A stretch of 64,000 nucleotides of DNA from an uncultured Draconibacterium sp. (GCF_963676815.1 NZ_OY781365.1:3444501-3508500); one strand, 5' to 3'; numbered from the stretch's first letter, positions 26,227 to 36,438 are shown. Program-made: numbers and translations. The notes: generated from the letters alone by a model not told the origin.

Positions 26227-27174
26227 TTAGTCTTTTTTTCCGTAGTCGAGAACTAGAAATACCAATAGTGCAAAAAATACTGCAGAGAGTGTTGTAAACG
26301 CAACAATTAACCAACGTACGGGATAAGCTTTTTTATCAGCCGGGAATGGGTATTCTACCACGTGGCTGTAGGTAATTTCTTTTTCGTATTCAGTTAAATA
26401 GGTGTCGTATACAATTGTTAATGAATCGATCGCCTCGATTGTTTTGTTGTATTGATTTTCCAGTCGGTATGCCCGCGATCCTTCTTTTGAAAAATTGTCG
26501 TAAAGCTTCTCAATTTTCTTGGTGTCACTTGCCGATCCACGACCAGTAGCCAGTGCATTCATATAACCACGGGTAACTTCATCAACCTGGCCAAAACTTA
26601 TAATACCATATTTCTCGCGGATACTATCCAACTTTTCTTCAAACCCGTCCAGTTCGTTGTATTTTCTTTTAAGTTGTTTGTCGGTTATATCCACCATTTC
26701 CTTGTTTTTCGTCTTGTGCAGTTCCTGCACTTTTTGGTTGAAAAAGGTAATAATCGAATCACACATATCCGAAGCACGCTGAGGATCTTCATCCAAAACC
26801 TTTATTTCAGCCGTCTCATATTCTGTTTTGCTGGTACTTACGTTGGTGTTGTACTCGGCAAACAGGTATGTAAGGTATTGTGGATCTTCTTTGTTGATCT
26901 TGTAAACCTGGTCGAGATTAAATGTTTCGAACATCCGGAATTTGATGTCGTTCGAATTCAGGATCTCAAGCATCTGCTCGGTTTCCGACTCGTCGCTAAG
27001 TGTCCAGATATTGGTTGGATAGATGCGTGCCGTTGATTTAAACTTGGGTGTAATAAATGCCGGGCCAGAAAAAATGGCCGACAAAGCAATGGCAACTATA
27101 CCAACAATTATAAAATGAAATTTGCGTTTCCAAATCAGTTGAAGGATACGCTGGTTGTCAAAAAAATTATCCAT
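26227..27174 (-). CDS. Wzz-like polysaccharide chain-length determinant
   Basis: The 315-residue protein has two membrane helices, at about residues 20-45 and 275-305. A long periplasmic, mostly helical region with coiled-coil character lies between them. The N-terminal start DNFFDNQRILQLIWKRKF and the PVRW-like proline motif before the second helix (KKAYPVRWLIVAF) match the Wzz/polysaccharide co-polymerase fold. There is no C-terminal tyrosine kinase. The ATG at 27174 is preferred over one at 27189. It lies one base upstream of the Wzy-like gene, consistent with joint control of glycan length. Confidence 0.87.
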   Translation of the reverse strand: MDNFFDNQRILQLIWKRKFHFIIVGIVAIALSAIFSGPAFITPKFKSTARIYPTNIWTLSDESETEQMLEILNSNDIKFRMFETFNLDQVYKINKEDPQYLTYLFAEYNTNVSTSKTEYETAEIKVLDEDPQRASDMCDSIITFFNQKVQELHKTKNKEMVDITDKQLKRKYNELDGFEEKLDSIREKYGIISFGQVDEVTRGYMNALATGRGSASDTKKIEKLYDNFSKEGSRAYRLENQYNKTIEAIDSLTIVYDTYLTEYEKEITYSHVVEYPFPADKKAYPVRWLIVAFTTLSAVFFALLVFLVLDYGKKD

Positions 27175-27243
27175 AAGATGTGGTTTCAATTCGATCGTGT
27201 AATTTCAACGCACCCGAAAGATTTTTAGTATTTAACAGTGCTA

Positions 27244-28536
27244 TTATTCGGCAATAATAAGAAAGTAGTTTTTCTTTCCTTTTTGTGCCAAAATGTATTT
27301 TCCGCCAATTAAAAAGTCGTTGTTCACATCCAACTCCGCATCACTGATCTTCTCTTTGTTAATGCTCAGCCCATTACCTTTTATTGTGCGTCGTAATTCT
27401 CCTTTCGATGGAAACACTTCTGTTTTCTCGGCCAGCAGGTCGATTACGTTAATACCTGCAGCCAGCTCGTCTTTTGAGATGTTAAACTGAGGAACACCTT
27501 CAAAAACAGCAAGGAAAGTACTTTCATTCAGTTTGCGAAGTTGCTCGGCAGTTCCTTTTCCAAATAAAATTTGTGAAGCTTCAACGGCCATGTCGTACTC
27601 TTCGCGCGAGTGAACCATTGTAGTTACTTCCTCTGCAAGTTTTTTCTGCAAAGCACGAGCGTGCGGAGCTTCTTTGTGCTCTGCCACCAGTGTGTCAATC
27701 TCTTCTTTCGACAGAAGCGTGAATATTTTTATGTAGCGCTCGGCATCTTCATCCGAAGTGTTCAACCAAAACTGGAAGAATGCGTAAGGCGAAGTGCGTT
27801 CCGGATCGAGCCAAACATTGCCCGACTCTGTTTTTCCGAATTTGGTACCGTCAGCTTTGGTTATCAGCGGACAAGTTAAAGCAAAGGCTTCACCTCCGTC
27901 CATACGACGGATCAACTCCGTACCGGTGGTAATATTTCCCCACTGGTCGGATCCTCCCATTTGCAGGCGGCAGTTGTTGTTTTTGTACAAGTGGTAAAAG
28001 TCGTAACCCTGCACCAACTGGTAGGTAAATTCGGTGAATGACATGCCTGATTTTGACTCTTCGCCCAAACGTTTTTTTACCGAATCTTTCGCCATCATGT
28101 AGTTTACGGTAATACGTTTACCCACGTCGCGAATAAAATCGAGGAACGAAAATTCCTTCATCCAGTCGTAGTTGTTTACCAAAAGTGCTACGTTGTCTTC
28201 CTTACTTTCAAAATCGAGGAATTTTGCCAGTTGAGCTTTAATACATTCCTGGTTGTGGCGCAGTGTTGGTTCGTCCAACAGGTTACGCTCCTGCGATTTT
28301 CCTGATGGGTCGCCGATCATTCCGGTGGCACCACCAACTAAAGCAATAGGCTGGTGACCTGCAATCTGAAGATGTTTCAGCATCATTACACCTACCAGGT
28401 GGCCAATGTGCAACGAGTCGGCAGTTGGATCAATACCCACATAAGCCGCGGTTAATTCTTTTTCAAGTTGTTCTTCAGTTCCGGGCATTATATCGTGCAA
28501 CATGCCTCTCCATTTCAGCTCTTGTACAAAACTCAT
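27244..28536 (-). CDS. tyrS: Tyrosyl-tRNA synthetase
   Basis: This class I aminoacyl-tRNA synthetase (430 residues) has the HIGH motif at residues 43-46, the KFGKT version of KMSKS at 232-236, the tyrosine-binding region SGMSFTEFTYQLVQGYDF and GGSDQWGNI, and a C-terminal S4-like RNA-binding domain from about residue 350. The length and motif spacing are normal for the bacterial TyrRS. It is transcribed towards the Wzz-like gene with 70 bases between, and preceded by a long hairpin element. Confidence 0.97.
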   Translation of the reverse strand: MSFVQELKWRGMLHDIMPGTEEQLEKELTAAYVGIDPTADSLHIGHLVGVMMLKHLQIAGHQPIALVGGATGMIGDPSGKSQERNLLDEPTLRHNQECIKAQLAKFLDFESKEDNVALLVNNYDWMKEFSFLDFIRDVGKRITVNYMMAKDSVKKRLGEESKSGMSFTEFTYQLVQGYDFYHLYKNNNCRLQMGGSDQWGNITTGTELIRRMDGGEAFALTCPLITKADGTKFGKTESGNVWLDPERTSPYAFFQFWLNTSDEDAERYIKIFTLLSKEEIDTLVAEHKEAPHARALQKKLAEEVTTMVHSREEYDMAVEASQILFGKGTAEQLRKLNESTFLAVFEGVPQFNISKDELAAGINVIDLLAEKTEVFPSKGELRRTIKGNGLSINKEKISDAELDVNNDFLIGGKYILAQKGKKNYFLIIAE

Positions 28537-28597
28537 CTGTGTAAAATTTATTTATGATCGTGATCGAATCAATCGTTTCTTAAAAATCTGCGCAAAT

Positions 28598-28758
28598 ATA
28601 CTCAATGCGGATAGCTTTTCGGGAATTTTGACGAAGTTATTTTTTTCTTTTTCAAGTCAAAATTTTCAAGCATAGCCTTAGCTACGGTTTAAAATTTTGC
28701 TGCAGAAAAAGGGAAAAAGAACAAATGAAAAACTCGAAAAGCTGTTTGTTTTGAGTAT
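28598..28758. repeat. 161-bp long imperfect palindrome upstream of tyrS
   Basis: Nested complementary arms run through the whole stretch: ATACTCAA/TTGAGTAT (28598-28605, 28751-28758), AGCTTTTCG/CGAAAAGCT (28613-28621, 28735-28743) and AAAATTTT/AAAATTTT (28659-28666, 28691-28698) with a short apical part. It lies in the 514-base gap between tyrS and the ECF sigma factor gene; the rest of that gap holds no recognised gene. Such arms suggest a MITE-like or structured intergenic element. Confidence 0.6.
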
Positions 28759-29050
28759 GGATAAAATGCTGAGTGTTATGCCGATGTGAAATCAGAATAA
28801 GCCTTGTTTAAGATAATTCACCTTTTCAATCGGCATTAATCATTGTAATTTCATTTTTTCGCCTAAGGCTCACACTGAAAAACAATTGGTATAATTCGTT
28901 GGCTTTCCATTCAAAATCAAAACCTGCCACGGAAATTAACGATTTCCAAACTGTTATTTTCTGCCGGCTGCGGTCTCCGGTCTTCCGGCTTAAATCTTTT
29001 TCAAAATAATTGTAACATTTGCGTACCTTGCTAAGTCTGATGGGATAGTT

Positions 29051-29632
29051 ATGAATGATGCGCAACTGGTTAAGCAGGTTTTAAACGGAAACAATCATGC
29101 GTTCAGGTTTTTGGTGGGGAAGTACCAACGGCTTGTAATGCATGTGGTTGGGCGCATTATTCAGCAGGAAGATGAACTGGAAGACATTTGCCAGGAGGTG
29201 TTTATTAAGGTGTTTAAAAAGCTGAAACGTTTCAGGGGCGATTCGAAGTTGTCGACATGGATTGCAACCATTGCTTACAACACGGCCATAACACATTACC
29301 GAAAACTGAAACGAAGAGGCGAATTGTCGTATAACGAAGAGCCGAACCTGCTTCGTAATGAACAAGACACCGGACTGAATCAAAAAAATGTAGAAAAGGA
29401 AGAAGCGAAAAAATATCTCTTGCAACTGATCGAGTCGTTGCCGGTGAACTACCGAACGGTGATTACGCTGTTTCACCTCGAGGAGTTCTCGTACAAAGAG
29501 ATAGAAGAGATTACAGGAATGCCCGAAGGAACCATAAAAAGTTACCTGAGCCGGGCACGAAAATTATTAAAAGGCAAGATTGAAAAAGTTGCCCGTTTGG
29601 AACAAACTAATATATTTGTTGACTATGTATAA
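29051..29632 (+). CDS. ECF-type RNA polymerase sigma factor
   Basis: The 193-residue protein has the sigma-2 domain at about residues 10-85 (LVKQVLNGNNHAFRFLVGKY, QEDELEDICQEVFIKVFKKL, STWIATIAYNTAITHYRK) and sigma-4 at about 130-180 (LPVNYRTVITLFHLEEFSYKEI, GMPEGTIKSYLSRARKLL). It should direct RNA polymerase to a specific regulon. The stop overlaps the start of the following membrane protein, the usual position for an anti-sigma partner. The signal it answers to is unknown. Confidence 0.93.
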   Translation: MNDAQLVKQVLNGNNHAFRFLVGKYQRLVMHVVGRIIQQEDELEDICQEVFIKVFKKLKRFRGDSKLSTWIATIAYNTAITHYRKLKRRGELSYNEEPNLLRNEQDTGLNQKNVEKEEAKKYLLQLIESLPVNYRTVITLFHLEEFSYKEIEEITGMPEGTIKSYLSRARKLLKGKIEKVARLEQTNIFVDYV

Positions 29633-29984
29633 CGAAGATCGGAATTTTGACACAGATAAATTATTGAAAGAGGCATTCACTTCGGAGCCCGAATTCAAGC
29701 TGTCGGAGAATTTTACCGATGCCTTGGTTAAAAAGGTTGAGAAACAATTTGCCTGGGAACAATACCTTAGAGAATTTGCTATTTACCTGGCCGTTATACT
29801 CGGAATTATGCTTGTTGTGGCTGTTCTTGCATTTGTTTGGTTCGATGTTACAGTGTCGGGCTGGATGGCTTTCTTTACACAATATACCTGGCTGGTGGTG
29901 GGGATAAACCTTTTATTGGTATTTGTATTGTTTGCCGACCGCGTTTTACTTCGGTATTTTATGTATAGGGCGGAATTGAAGTAG
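29625..29984 (+). CDS. Small two-helix membrane protein, putative anti-sigma partner
   Basis: The 119-residue protein has an N-terminal cytoplasmic region (residues 1-40, acidic and helical) and two membrane helices (about 47-72 and 78-103). The ATG at 29625 overlaps the sigma gene stop by 8 bases, which signals translational coupling. No anti-sigma zinc motif (HxxxCxxC) is seen, so an anti-sigma role is inferred from context only. Confidence 0.8.
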   Translation: MYNEDRNFDTDKLLKEAFTSEPEFKLSENFTDALVKKVEKQFAWEQYLREFAIYLAVILGIMLVVAVLAFVWFDVTVSGWMAFFTQYTWLVVGINLLLVFVLFADRVLLRYFMYRAELK

Positions 29985-30031
29985 CTAATTTTTCAATTTT
30001 TATGTAGCCTGCCAATCTAAATAAACATTTA

Positions 30032-30970
30032 TTATTTCTTTTTATTCCGAAGGTAAATTACCTGGCCGGTTTGTGGTTGTTCTCCCCGTTTCATGTTGTT
30101 ACGCCGATAGAGCGGATTTAGTTTAATGCCGTAAAGCTGAGAAATATAATGCATTGTTTCACCTTGCTGCACCCGGTGAGTCAACTGGTCTTTTGTGGTT
30201 CGTTTTTTCTTGTGTTGAACATAAACTACCTCGTTGACAACAGGCTGATATCCCGGTCGCTGGTCGTTAAATTTGTATAGCTCCCAATCTTTTAGGCCAA
30301 GCTCCTGCGCCAGCATTTCATAGGTATCTCCTTTTTGTGCTACCACAGCTTTTACCCGGTTAATTGTGGTAACCTTGTGTGTTTTAAATGGAGAAATAGT
30401 TAGTGCTCCTGAATTATCGGTTCCCAGCAGATTATGTGCTGTTTGCCCCCCCATTGGGTTAAAGGTCATTTTTTTGTCGAGGCGGTGTAATTTGTTCTCT
30501 TCAATTATACGTATTAATCGTTTGTCGTAATCGTGAGCGGTTGCATAACCGGCTTTTTTTAATCCTTTTGCCCAGCTTTTGTAGTCGGTAGGGTCAAGCA
30601 AAAAAAGCCCTGCATAGCGAGGGTTTTCCATTAGAAAATTAGTGTGATCGATATACGAATCTTTTACCGATCGGTAACTTCTGAAACACTCGTTACGGCG
30701 GTCGTCGTCGTAATACACCTTTTTGCCTTTCCAGCTACTTTTACATTTTATGCCAAAGTGGTTGTTTGATTTTCGCGACAGTTCACTGTTTCCGTTTCCT
30801 GATTCCAGGCAGCCCTGTGCCATGGTTATACTTGCCGGAATTCCACTGCGGTTCATTTCTTCAATAGCTACCAATTGCCATTGTCTGATGTATTCATCGC
30901 GGGTAATTTTTTGTGAAAATGCGCTTACAGAAAGCAAAATGAAAAGCGAAAAGGAAAGTATTTGTCTCAT
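30032..30970 (-). CDS. Glucosaminidase-domain peptidoglycan hydrolase with LysM
   Basis: The 312-residue protein has a signal peptide (cleavage near AFSQK) and a glucosaminidase domain (about residues 25-165). That domain contains the motifs ASITMAQGCLESGNGNSELS and SNNHFGIKCKSSWKGKKVYYDDD, with the catalytic Glu in CLESGNG. Two LysM repeats (about 205-255 and 260-308) bind peptidoglycan. It should cut glycan strands in the periplasm during wall turnover. It is convergent with the sigma/anti-sigma pair and shares no operon. Confidence 0.93.
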   Translation of the reverse strand: MRQILSFSLFILLSVSAFSQKITRDEYIRQWQLVAIEEMNRSGIPASITMAQGCLESGNGNSELSRKSNNHFGIKCKSSWKGKKVYYDDDRRNECFRSYRSVKDSYIDHTNFLMENPRYAGLFLLDPTDYKSWAKGLKKAGYATAHDYDKRLIRIIEENKLHRLDKKMTFNPMGGQTAHNLLGTDNSGALTISPFKTHKVTTINRVKAVVAQKGDTYEMLAQELGLKDWELYKFNDQRPGYQPVVNEVVYVQHKKKRTTKDQLTHRVQQGETMHYISQLYGIKLNPLYRRNNMKRGEQPQTGQVIYLRNKKK

Positions 30971-31166
30971 GTTTCTGTTACAAAGTTTGCTATTGCCAAA
31001 AATATAATACCAAAGAGCATTTGCCCACTAAATGCAAAGTATTTTATAAACAATGAAACGTGAGTAAGGTATGTTTATTGGATTTACATGAAAAAAAGAT
31101 AACGTTAGTAAAAGCGTCCTCGGTCTCTATTTCAGCGGGTGAAAATGTAGTTAGCAGGTGATAATG

Positions 31167-34100
31167 TTAAGTTCGCGATGAAATAACTTTTAATAGCTCG
31201 TTTTTATTTATGGGTTTTGTGAGATAGGCATCGCATCCGGTTTCCAATATTTTTTCTCGGTCGCCAATTTGTGCATAAGCGGTTTGTGCCACAATAAATA
31301 CCTTTTTATTAAACTCGCGTATGGTGCGTGTCGCTTCAAAACCATCCATTTTGGGCATTCTCATGTCCATCAAAATCACATCAATATCCGGATTTGATTT
31401 GCATATCTCTACAGCCTCAATACCAGTTTGTGCCACAAGAATATTTTCGCTAAAATCTCGGAGTGCAATTTTTAAATAGCTCGTCGAAAATTCTTCATCT
31501 TCAGCAATCAGTATTTTTAACGACGTTGCTGAGTTGTCTTGCACACTGGACGAAGTTGGTTGTTCGGACTTGTTTTGTTGTATGATGCTGCACGGAAGTG
31601 TAAAATAGAATCTTGATCCGGTTTTAACTTTACTTTCTACGCCAATTGATCCTCCCAGCATTTCAACGTATGCTTTTGTTATTGCCAAGCCTAACCCCGA
31701 TCCTTCGTAGGCCTGTTTATCTTCAATGTCGGCCTGCACAAATCGGTCGAATATTGCTTTCTGTCGGTTTTCAGGTATACCGATTCCGGTGTCAGTTACA
31801 AAAAACTCCAGTTCGTTTTTCTCATTGTTTTCATGCTGAATGTATCCAAAATCAATTTTCCCGCTGTGTGTATATTTTATGGCATTTTTAATCAGGTTGG
31901 TAAGTATTGAGTTCAGTTTGTCTTTATCTGTTTTTATAATCAGATGTTTTTCCTGGGATTTATTGATAAATGACAACTCAATGTTCTTTTTTTGTGCTTC
32001 GGGTAAGAAAAAGTCAAACAACTCACTCAACACTAAATTTAAATTGGTTTCTGCTTCTGAAAGTTCAACCTGCCCTGACTCGATTTTTGAAATGTCAATA
32101 ATATCATTTATTGTGTTTAACATTCGGGCGCCACTTGCCTCGATAATATTAATGTATTTATCTTGTTCAGCATCGTTTAGGTTGGGTTTTCTCAACAGGC
32201 TTGCAAAACCGAGAATTCCGTTCATGGGCGTTCGAATTTCGTGGCTCATGTTTGCCAGAAATGCAGATTTTAAACGGTCAGATTCTTCTGCCTTTTCTTT
32301 GGCCTTAATCAGTTCCTTTGAATAATTGTACTGCCTGGTCATATCCATTACAGTAGATACCATAATGTCTTGCTCAATAAGAGGAATGTTTACTGCATCA
32401 ATAATTCGTTGCTGGCCATCTTGTTGGGTTATTTTAATATTTTCCCATTGCATTTGTTCGGGTTTTCCCGAACTGATATCTTTCATTATCTGACCAACAA
32501 TTTTGTCTCTGTATTTTTTATCCGGATAAATGCGCAAAAAGAAATTAGGAATGTCGGTTAAAATACTTTCAGGCCATCCATAAATTTCGGTAAACTTTTT
32601 ATTCATGTAGGTTGCCGTTCCATCATTAAATTTATTTAAGGCAACACCAATCGGAAGATTATCTAGAACGGTTTGAATGAAATGGTTCTTTTCCTGTATT
32701 TCGCGTAAATAGGCTTTTCTTTCGGTAATGTCAGTAATAATACCGTACCACAAGGTACTGCCATCGTCAAGCAACTGAGGTTGTGCCACACAATGTCTCC
32801 AACGTAATCCTTGTTTGGGCAAAACCACCCTGAACTCGCTTTCAAATACAGTTTGATTCTTTGCCGATTCGTTTATTGCATCAACAATATAATCGACATC
32901 ATCCGGATGAAGACGAGTAAATACCGGAGAAGCATCTTCGCGAACTTCCTCGGATGTTACTTCGTAGATATTATACATTCCCGGACTTGAAAACGGAAAA
33001 GCTGAGGTGCCATCGGGATATAATCGGTATTGGTATACAACTCCGGGAACCTGGGCTGTTAGGTTATGAAGCAGATCGTAACTTTCCTGCAATTCTATTT
33101 CTCGTTTCTTTATTTCCGTAACGTCGCGGTTTATTCCAATCATTCGCGTTGGTTCACCTGCTTCATCAAATATAACTATTCCATCAGCTTTTAAATAAAG
33201 TATAGTACCATCAGGATGAACCACACGGAAGGAAGTATTAAACTTCTCTTGCCTGTTTATTGCTAAATCGAGTTCTTTATTTGCCTGCTCTTTATCGTCG
33301 GGGTGAACGCCATTTTCCCAGGCTTCAATGTTGTTTGTAAATTCTTCTTTTCTAATTCCATACAATTCATACATTCTGTCGTTCCATTCTAATGAATTGT
33401 TTTTCAGGTTTAGGTCCCAGACTCCAAGATTGCCAGATTCGATGGCCAATTTTACTCTGTAGTCGCTTTCTTCAGCCCTTTCTTTGGCTTCACGAAGATT
33501 CTCTCTGTTCTTTATATTTTGTGTAGTGTCAGAAAAAATGGTGGCAAAAAAGTCTTTTTTTGGCGAGTAGGCAACCACATTATAATATTTGTCAAATTCT
33601 TTTGCGTAGTGCTCAAAATGTATCGATTGGCCTGTTTGCGCTACTTTTCCATAATTTTCAATCCAATATTTTTCGGTGTTGGGCAGAACTTGTTTCAACG
33701 ATTTACCAATAAATTTTTCTGCGCTCATGCCGGTTAATTGCTCAAACGCTTTGTTCATCAGCACAAACCGATAATCAGTGGGTTTTCCTTTGTCGTCATA
33801 AATCATTTGGTGCAAAGCAAAGCCCTGTTCCATGTTTTCAAATAACTGACTGAATTGTGTTTCACTTTCTTTCTTTGCCTTTTCGGCATTGTATCGTCTT
33901 AGTGCCAGCGATAATAAATGTGAATACGATTCGAGCAAATCAATTGAAGGAACGGGTTGGTCTTTTTTAAATGCAAGCATTGTTGTGCCATACAACTCTC
34001 CTTCAATAATGTGAGAAATAGGGAACAAACGATTGATTCCTGTTGAGCTTCTTATCGCTTTATCAATAAATTTTGGAATGGCACCAAATGTAATATCGAA

Positions 34101-34787
34101 AAAGTTGTCAAACTCAGCTACCGAACTTGCTGTTATCAATTTGTAGGTATCATCGTTAACCGGCGATGCCGTTTGGGTAATTGCCTTACCAGCAACATTA
34201 AAAATGGTTTTTAAAATTCCCTTGTCGGCTTCAATATGGTTAAGCTTTAATTCCTTTTTTTGCGGATTATAATGACTAAAAGCAGCCAGTGTTGCACCGG
34301 TATAGTCTTTAATATTTTTTAATACAATTTCGGTAAACTTATCGTTGGGATGTATATCGGTTAAAGGAATAGCAATGGAGTTAAGAAATGACATATTTGA
34401 ACTTTGCACATTACTTTTTGCTTCCAACTGTTTTCGTTGTGTAATGTCGCGGCCAATGCAATACATAATCTCTTCCTCAGGGAATGGTGTTGCTGTCCAC
34501 TCGAAATATTTTACCGAACCATCCTTACATATATATCGGTTTTGAAAATTAGCAGTAAAATTCCCTTTTGTTAAATTGTCCAACTCGTCGTCATTTTTAG
34601 AATGATCATCAGGATGGATGAAACTTAAAAAAGGTTTTTTGAGTAATTCTTCGTTTGAGTAACCCAAAGACTTTTCCCAGGCAGGGTTTAGGTATTTAAA
34701 ATATCCGTCGAAACCGGCAACACACATTAAATCTTGAGAGTACTCGAAAAAATGAGAGTTGAATACACTTTTATCAAAGTTTGCCAT
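31167..34787 (-). CDS. Hybrid sensor histidine kinase with multiple PAS and a GAF-like domain
   Basis: The 1206-residue protein has no membrane helix. In order it has PAS (about residues 1-120), a GAF-like domain (130-300), PAS (310-430), PAS (440-565), PAS (570-700), and PAS (705-825). Next come HisKA with His849 in SHEIRTPMNG, HATPase_c with the N- and G-boxes (NLIKNAIKYTHSG, DTGIGIP, GSGLGLAI), and a receiver domain with phospho-acceptor Asp1141 in ILMDMRMPKMDG. It should sense cytosolic signals and phosphorylate itself and its receiver. No separate response regulator is adjacent and no HPt domain is visible. Confidence 0.95.
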   Translation of the reverse strand: MANFDKSVFNSHFFEYSQDLMCVAGFDGYFKYLNPAWEKSLGYSNEELLKKPFLSFIHPDDHSKNDDELDNLTKGNFTANFQNRYICKDGSVKYFEWTATPFPEEEIMYCIGRDITQRKQLEAKSNVQSSNMSFLNSIAIPLTDIHPNDKFTEIVLKNIKDYTGATLAAFSHYNPQKKELKLNHIEADKGILKTIFNVAGKAITQTASPVNDDTYKLITASSVAEFDNFFDITFGAIPKFIDKAIRSSTGINRLFPISHIIEGELYGTTMLAFKKDQPVPSIDLLESYSHLLSLALRRYNAEKAKKESETQFSQLFENMEQGFALHQMIYDDKGKPTDYRFVLMNKAFEQLTGMSAEKFIGKSLKQVLPNTEKYWIENYGKVAQTGQSIHFEHYAKEFDKYYNVVAYSPKKDFFATIFSDTTQNIKNRENLREAKERAEESDYRVKLAIESGNLGVWDLNLKNNSLEWNDRMYELYGIRKEEFTNNIEAWENGVHPDDKEQANKELDLAINRQEKFNTSFRVVHPDGTILYLKADGIVIFDEAGEPTRMIGINRDVTEIKKREIELQESYDLLHNLTAQVPGVVYQYRLYPDGTSAFPFSSPGMYNIYEVTSEEVREDASPVFTRLHPDDVDYIVDAINESAKNQTVFESEFRVVLPKQGLRWRHCVAQPQLLDDGSTLWYGIITDITERKAYLREIQEKNHFIQTVLDNLPIGVALNKFNDGTATYMNKKFTEIYGWPESILTDIPNFFLRIYPDKKYRDKIVGQIMKDISSGKPEQMQWENIKITQQDGQQRIIDAVNIPLIEQDIMVSTVMDMTRQYNYSKELIKAKEKAEESDRLKSAFLANMSHEIRTPMNGILGFASLLRKPNLNDAEQDKYINIIEASGARMLNTINDIIDISKIESGQVELSEAETNLNLVLSELFDFFLPEAQKKNIELSFINKSQEKHLIIKTDKDKLNSILTNLIKNAIKYTHSGKIDFGYIQHENNEKNELEFFVTDTGIGIPENRQKAIFDRFVQADIEDKQAYEGSGLGLAITKAYVEMLGGSIGVESKVKTGSRFYFTLPCSIIQQNKSEQPTSSSVQDNSATSLKILIAEDEEFSTSYLKIALRDFSENILVAQTGIEAVEICKSNPDIDVILMDMRMPKMDGFEATRTIREFNKKVFIVAQTAYAQIGDREKILETGCDAYLTKPINKNELLKVISSRT

Positions 34788-35100
34788 AACCGGTTAAATT
34801 AGGTTGTTAACAAATATAATAAATTAACAAGCATACAGTTAACTTACTGCCAAGGTTTGCAAAAAGCCAACAGAATTCTTGCAGTCGATATTCGCTTAAG
34901 CACCGTTATGCTGGTTTTATGGCTCTGTATGAGATTGTGAAAATATTTCGAATGATTGTATTGATATTTTACGTGGTAATCATAATTAGCTTTTAAGCTC
35001 GTTTTAACTAAAATATATACCGTATACACTATTTTGTTTGAGAAGTGAATCACTATTGCCATTTAATATAAAATTGTACATTTGAGAAAATTACCCGTTT
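34788..35100. other. Intergenic region between divergent genes
   Basis: These 313 bases separate the hybrid kinase and cytidine deaminase genes, which are divergent, so both promoters should lie here. Only AT-rich DNA is visible, with no clear operator or RNA gene. Confidence 0.4.
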
Positions 35101-35583
35101 ATGCGAAGAAAAGAACTGAGGATAAAGGTATGCGAGTACGATGCGGTGGAAGAACTACCCGAATCGGACCAGGAATTATTGCTGGCGGCACGCAAAGCAA
35201 GCAATAATGCTTATGCACCGTATTCAAAATTTTGTGTGGGAGCTGCGTTGTTGCTCGAAAATGGTGAGATAATTGCCGGTAGCAACCAGGAGAATGCCGA
35301 TTTTACCGATGGCTTATGTGCCGAGCGGGTAGCTTTGTTTTACGCCAATTCTACTTACCCCGATCAGGCCGTTAAGGCCATTGCTGTAACAGCAAAAAAT
35401 GCCAACGGGATTGTTGAATTTCCGGCGCAGCCTTGTGGATCATGTCGTCAGGTTTTGGTAGAAACTGAAGTGCGTTACAGCAAACAGATTCGCATAATTA
35501 TGGATGGCCAAAAATACATACAGGTGCTGGATGGTGCCGATAATCTGTTGCCTTTTGCATTTAAACCCAGTGATTTGGAATAA
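35101..35583 (+). CDS. cdd: Cytidine deaminase
   Basis: The 160-residue enzyme converts cytidine and deoxycytidine to uridine forms in pyrimidine salvage. The zinc ligands are Cys73 in GLCAERVAL (with catalytic Glu75), Cys112 and Cys115 in QPCGSCRQVL. The substrate region SNNAYAPYSKFCVGAALLLENG is conserved. The linker ENADFTDGLCAE differs from the common Bacillus-type form but is usual in Bacteroidota. It is a single gene. Confidence 0.95.
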   Translation: MRRKELRIKVCEYDAVEELPESDQELLLAARKASNNAYAPYSKFCVGAALLLENGEIIAGSNQENADFTDGLCAERVALFYANSTYPDQAVKAIAVTAKNANGIVEFPAQPCGSCRQVLVETEVRYSKQIRIIMDGQKYIQVLDGADNLLPFAFKPSDLE

Positions 35584-35730
35584 AAAGAGTTACGAGCTGC
35601 CAGCGACGAGTGGTAAGTCTCTGATTTGTGAGAAAATTATTGAGAGCCTATTGAAGCATTGAATCATTTTCGCATTAAAGCATTAATCCCTGAATTACTT
35701 TCGTATTCAGCAATCTAAATATCAATTTTT

Positions 35731-36438
35731 CTACACCTCAACCGGACTAAACTTCCCGGCATTAAAAAGTTTCATAAATTCATCCCAAACAGGATCTTTT
35801 GGCGGGTCGGCAACAATTGTAAGTGGTGTTTTTCGCACAGGATGGACTAGTTCTACCCGGCGTGCATGCAGGTGAATGCCTTTGTTTTTGTTCGATCGGG
35901 GAGCACCATATTTTAAATCGCCTTTAATGTGCAGGTTCAACTGGCGTAACTGTACCCTTATTTGGTGATGACGGCCTGTGTGTATTTCCACTTCCAGCAG
36001 GTGGTAGCGGTCGATACTGGCCACATGACGATAGGTAAGGCTTGCAAATTTGGCTCCCGGTTTTGGCTCGGTAAAAGCGTAACTGCGGTTTTTCTCCTGG
36101 TCTTTTCGCAGGTAGTGCTCCAGCGTGTCGGTGTATTTTGGCGGACGCTTATCAACCACTGCCCAATACACTTTTCGCATGCCGTCTTTGGTTTGGAAAA
36201 GTTTGTTTAACCGAGGCAGCACTTTGCTGGTTTTTGCTAGAATAAGAATACCACTTGTAGGGCGGTCAAGGCGGTGCGGAAGGCCAAGGTAAACATTTCC
36301 CGGTTTATTGTATTTCACCTTCAGGTAATGTTTCACCTTGTCAATTACGGTTTCATCGCCGGTTTTATCGCCCTGCACAACGTCGCCGCATGCCTTGTTT
36401 ATTGCAATAATATGGTTGTCTTCGTAAATTACTTCCAT
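35731..36438 (-). CDS. RluA-family pseudouridine synthase
   Basis: The 235-residue enzyme isomerises uridine in RNA. It carries the conserved PHRLDRPTSGILILAKT with the catalytic Asp58, and later HTGRHHQIRVQL. The S4 domain is absent, as in short RluA/RluC-like members. The RNA target is not determined. It is 107 bases from panB on the same strand, without clear functional link. Confidence 0.93.
   Translation of the reverse strand: MEVIYEDNHIIAINKACGDVVQGDKTGDETVIDKVKHYLKVKYNKPGNVYLGLPHRLDRPTSGILILAKTSKVLPRLNKLFQTKDGMRKVYWAVVDKRPPKYTDTLEHYLRKDQEKNRSYAFTEPKPGAKFASLTYRHVASIDRYHLLEVEIHTGRHHQIRVQLRQLNLHIKGDLKYGAPRSNKNKGIHLHARRVELVHPVRKTPLTIVADPPKDPVWDEFMKLFNAGKFSPVEV

Noticed and set aside
28826..29065. 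A 79-codon minus-strand frame before the ECF sigma factor
   Set aside because: It overlaps the sigma factor start and promoter region and has no recognisable domain.
34844..35062. A 72-codon minus-strand frame between divergent genes
   Set aside because: Random-looking composition in an intergenic promoter region.
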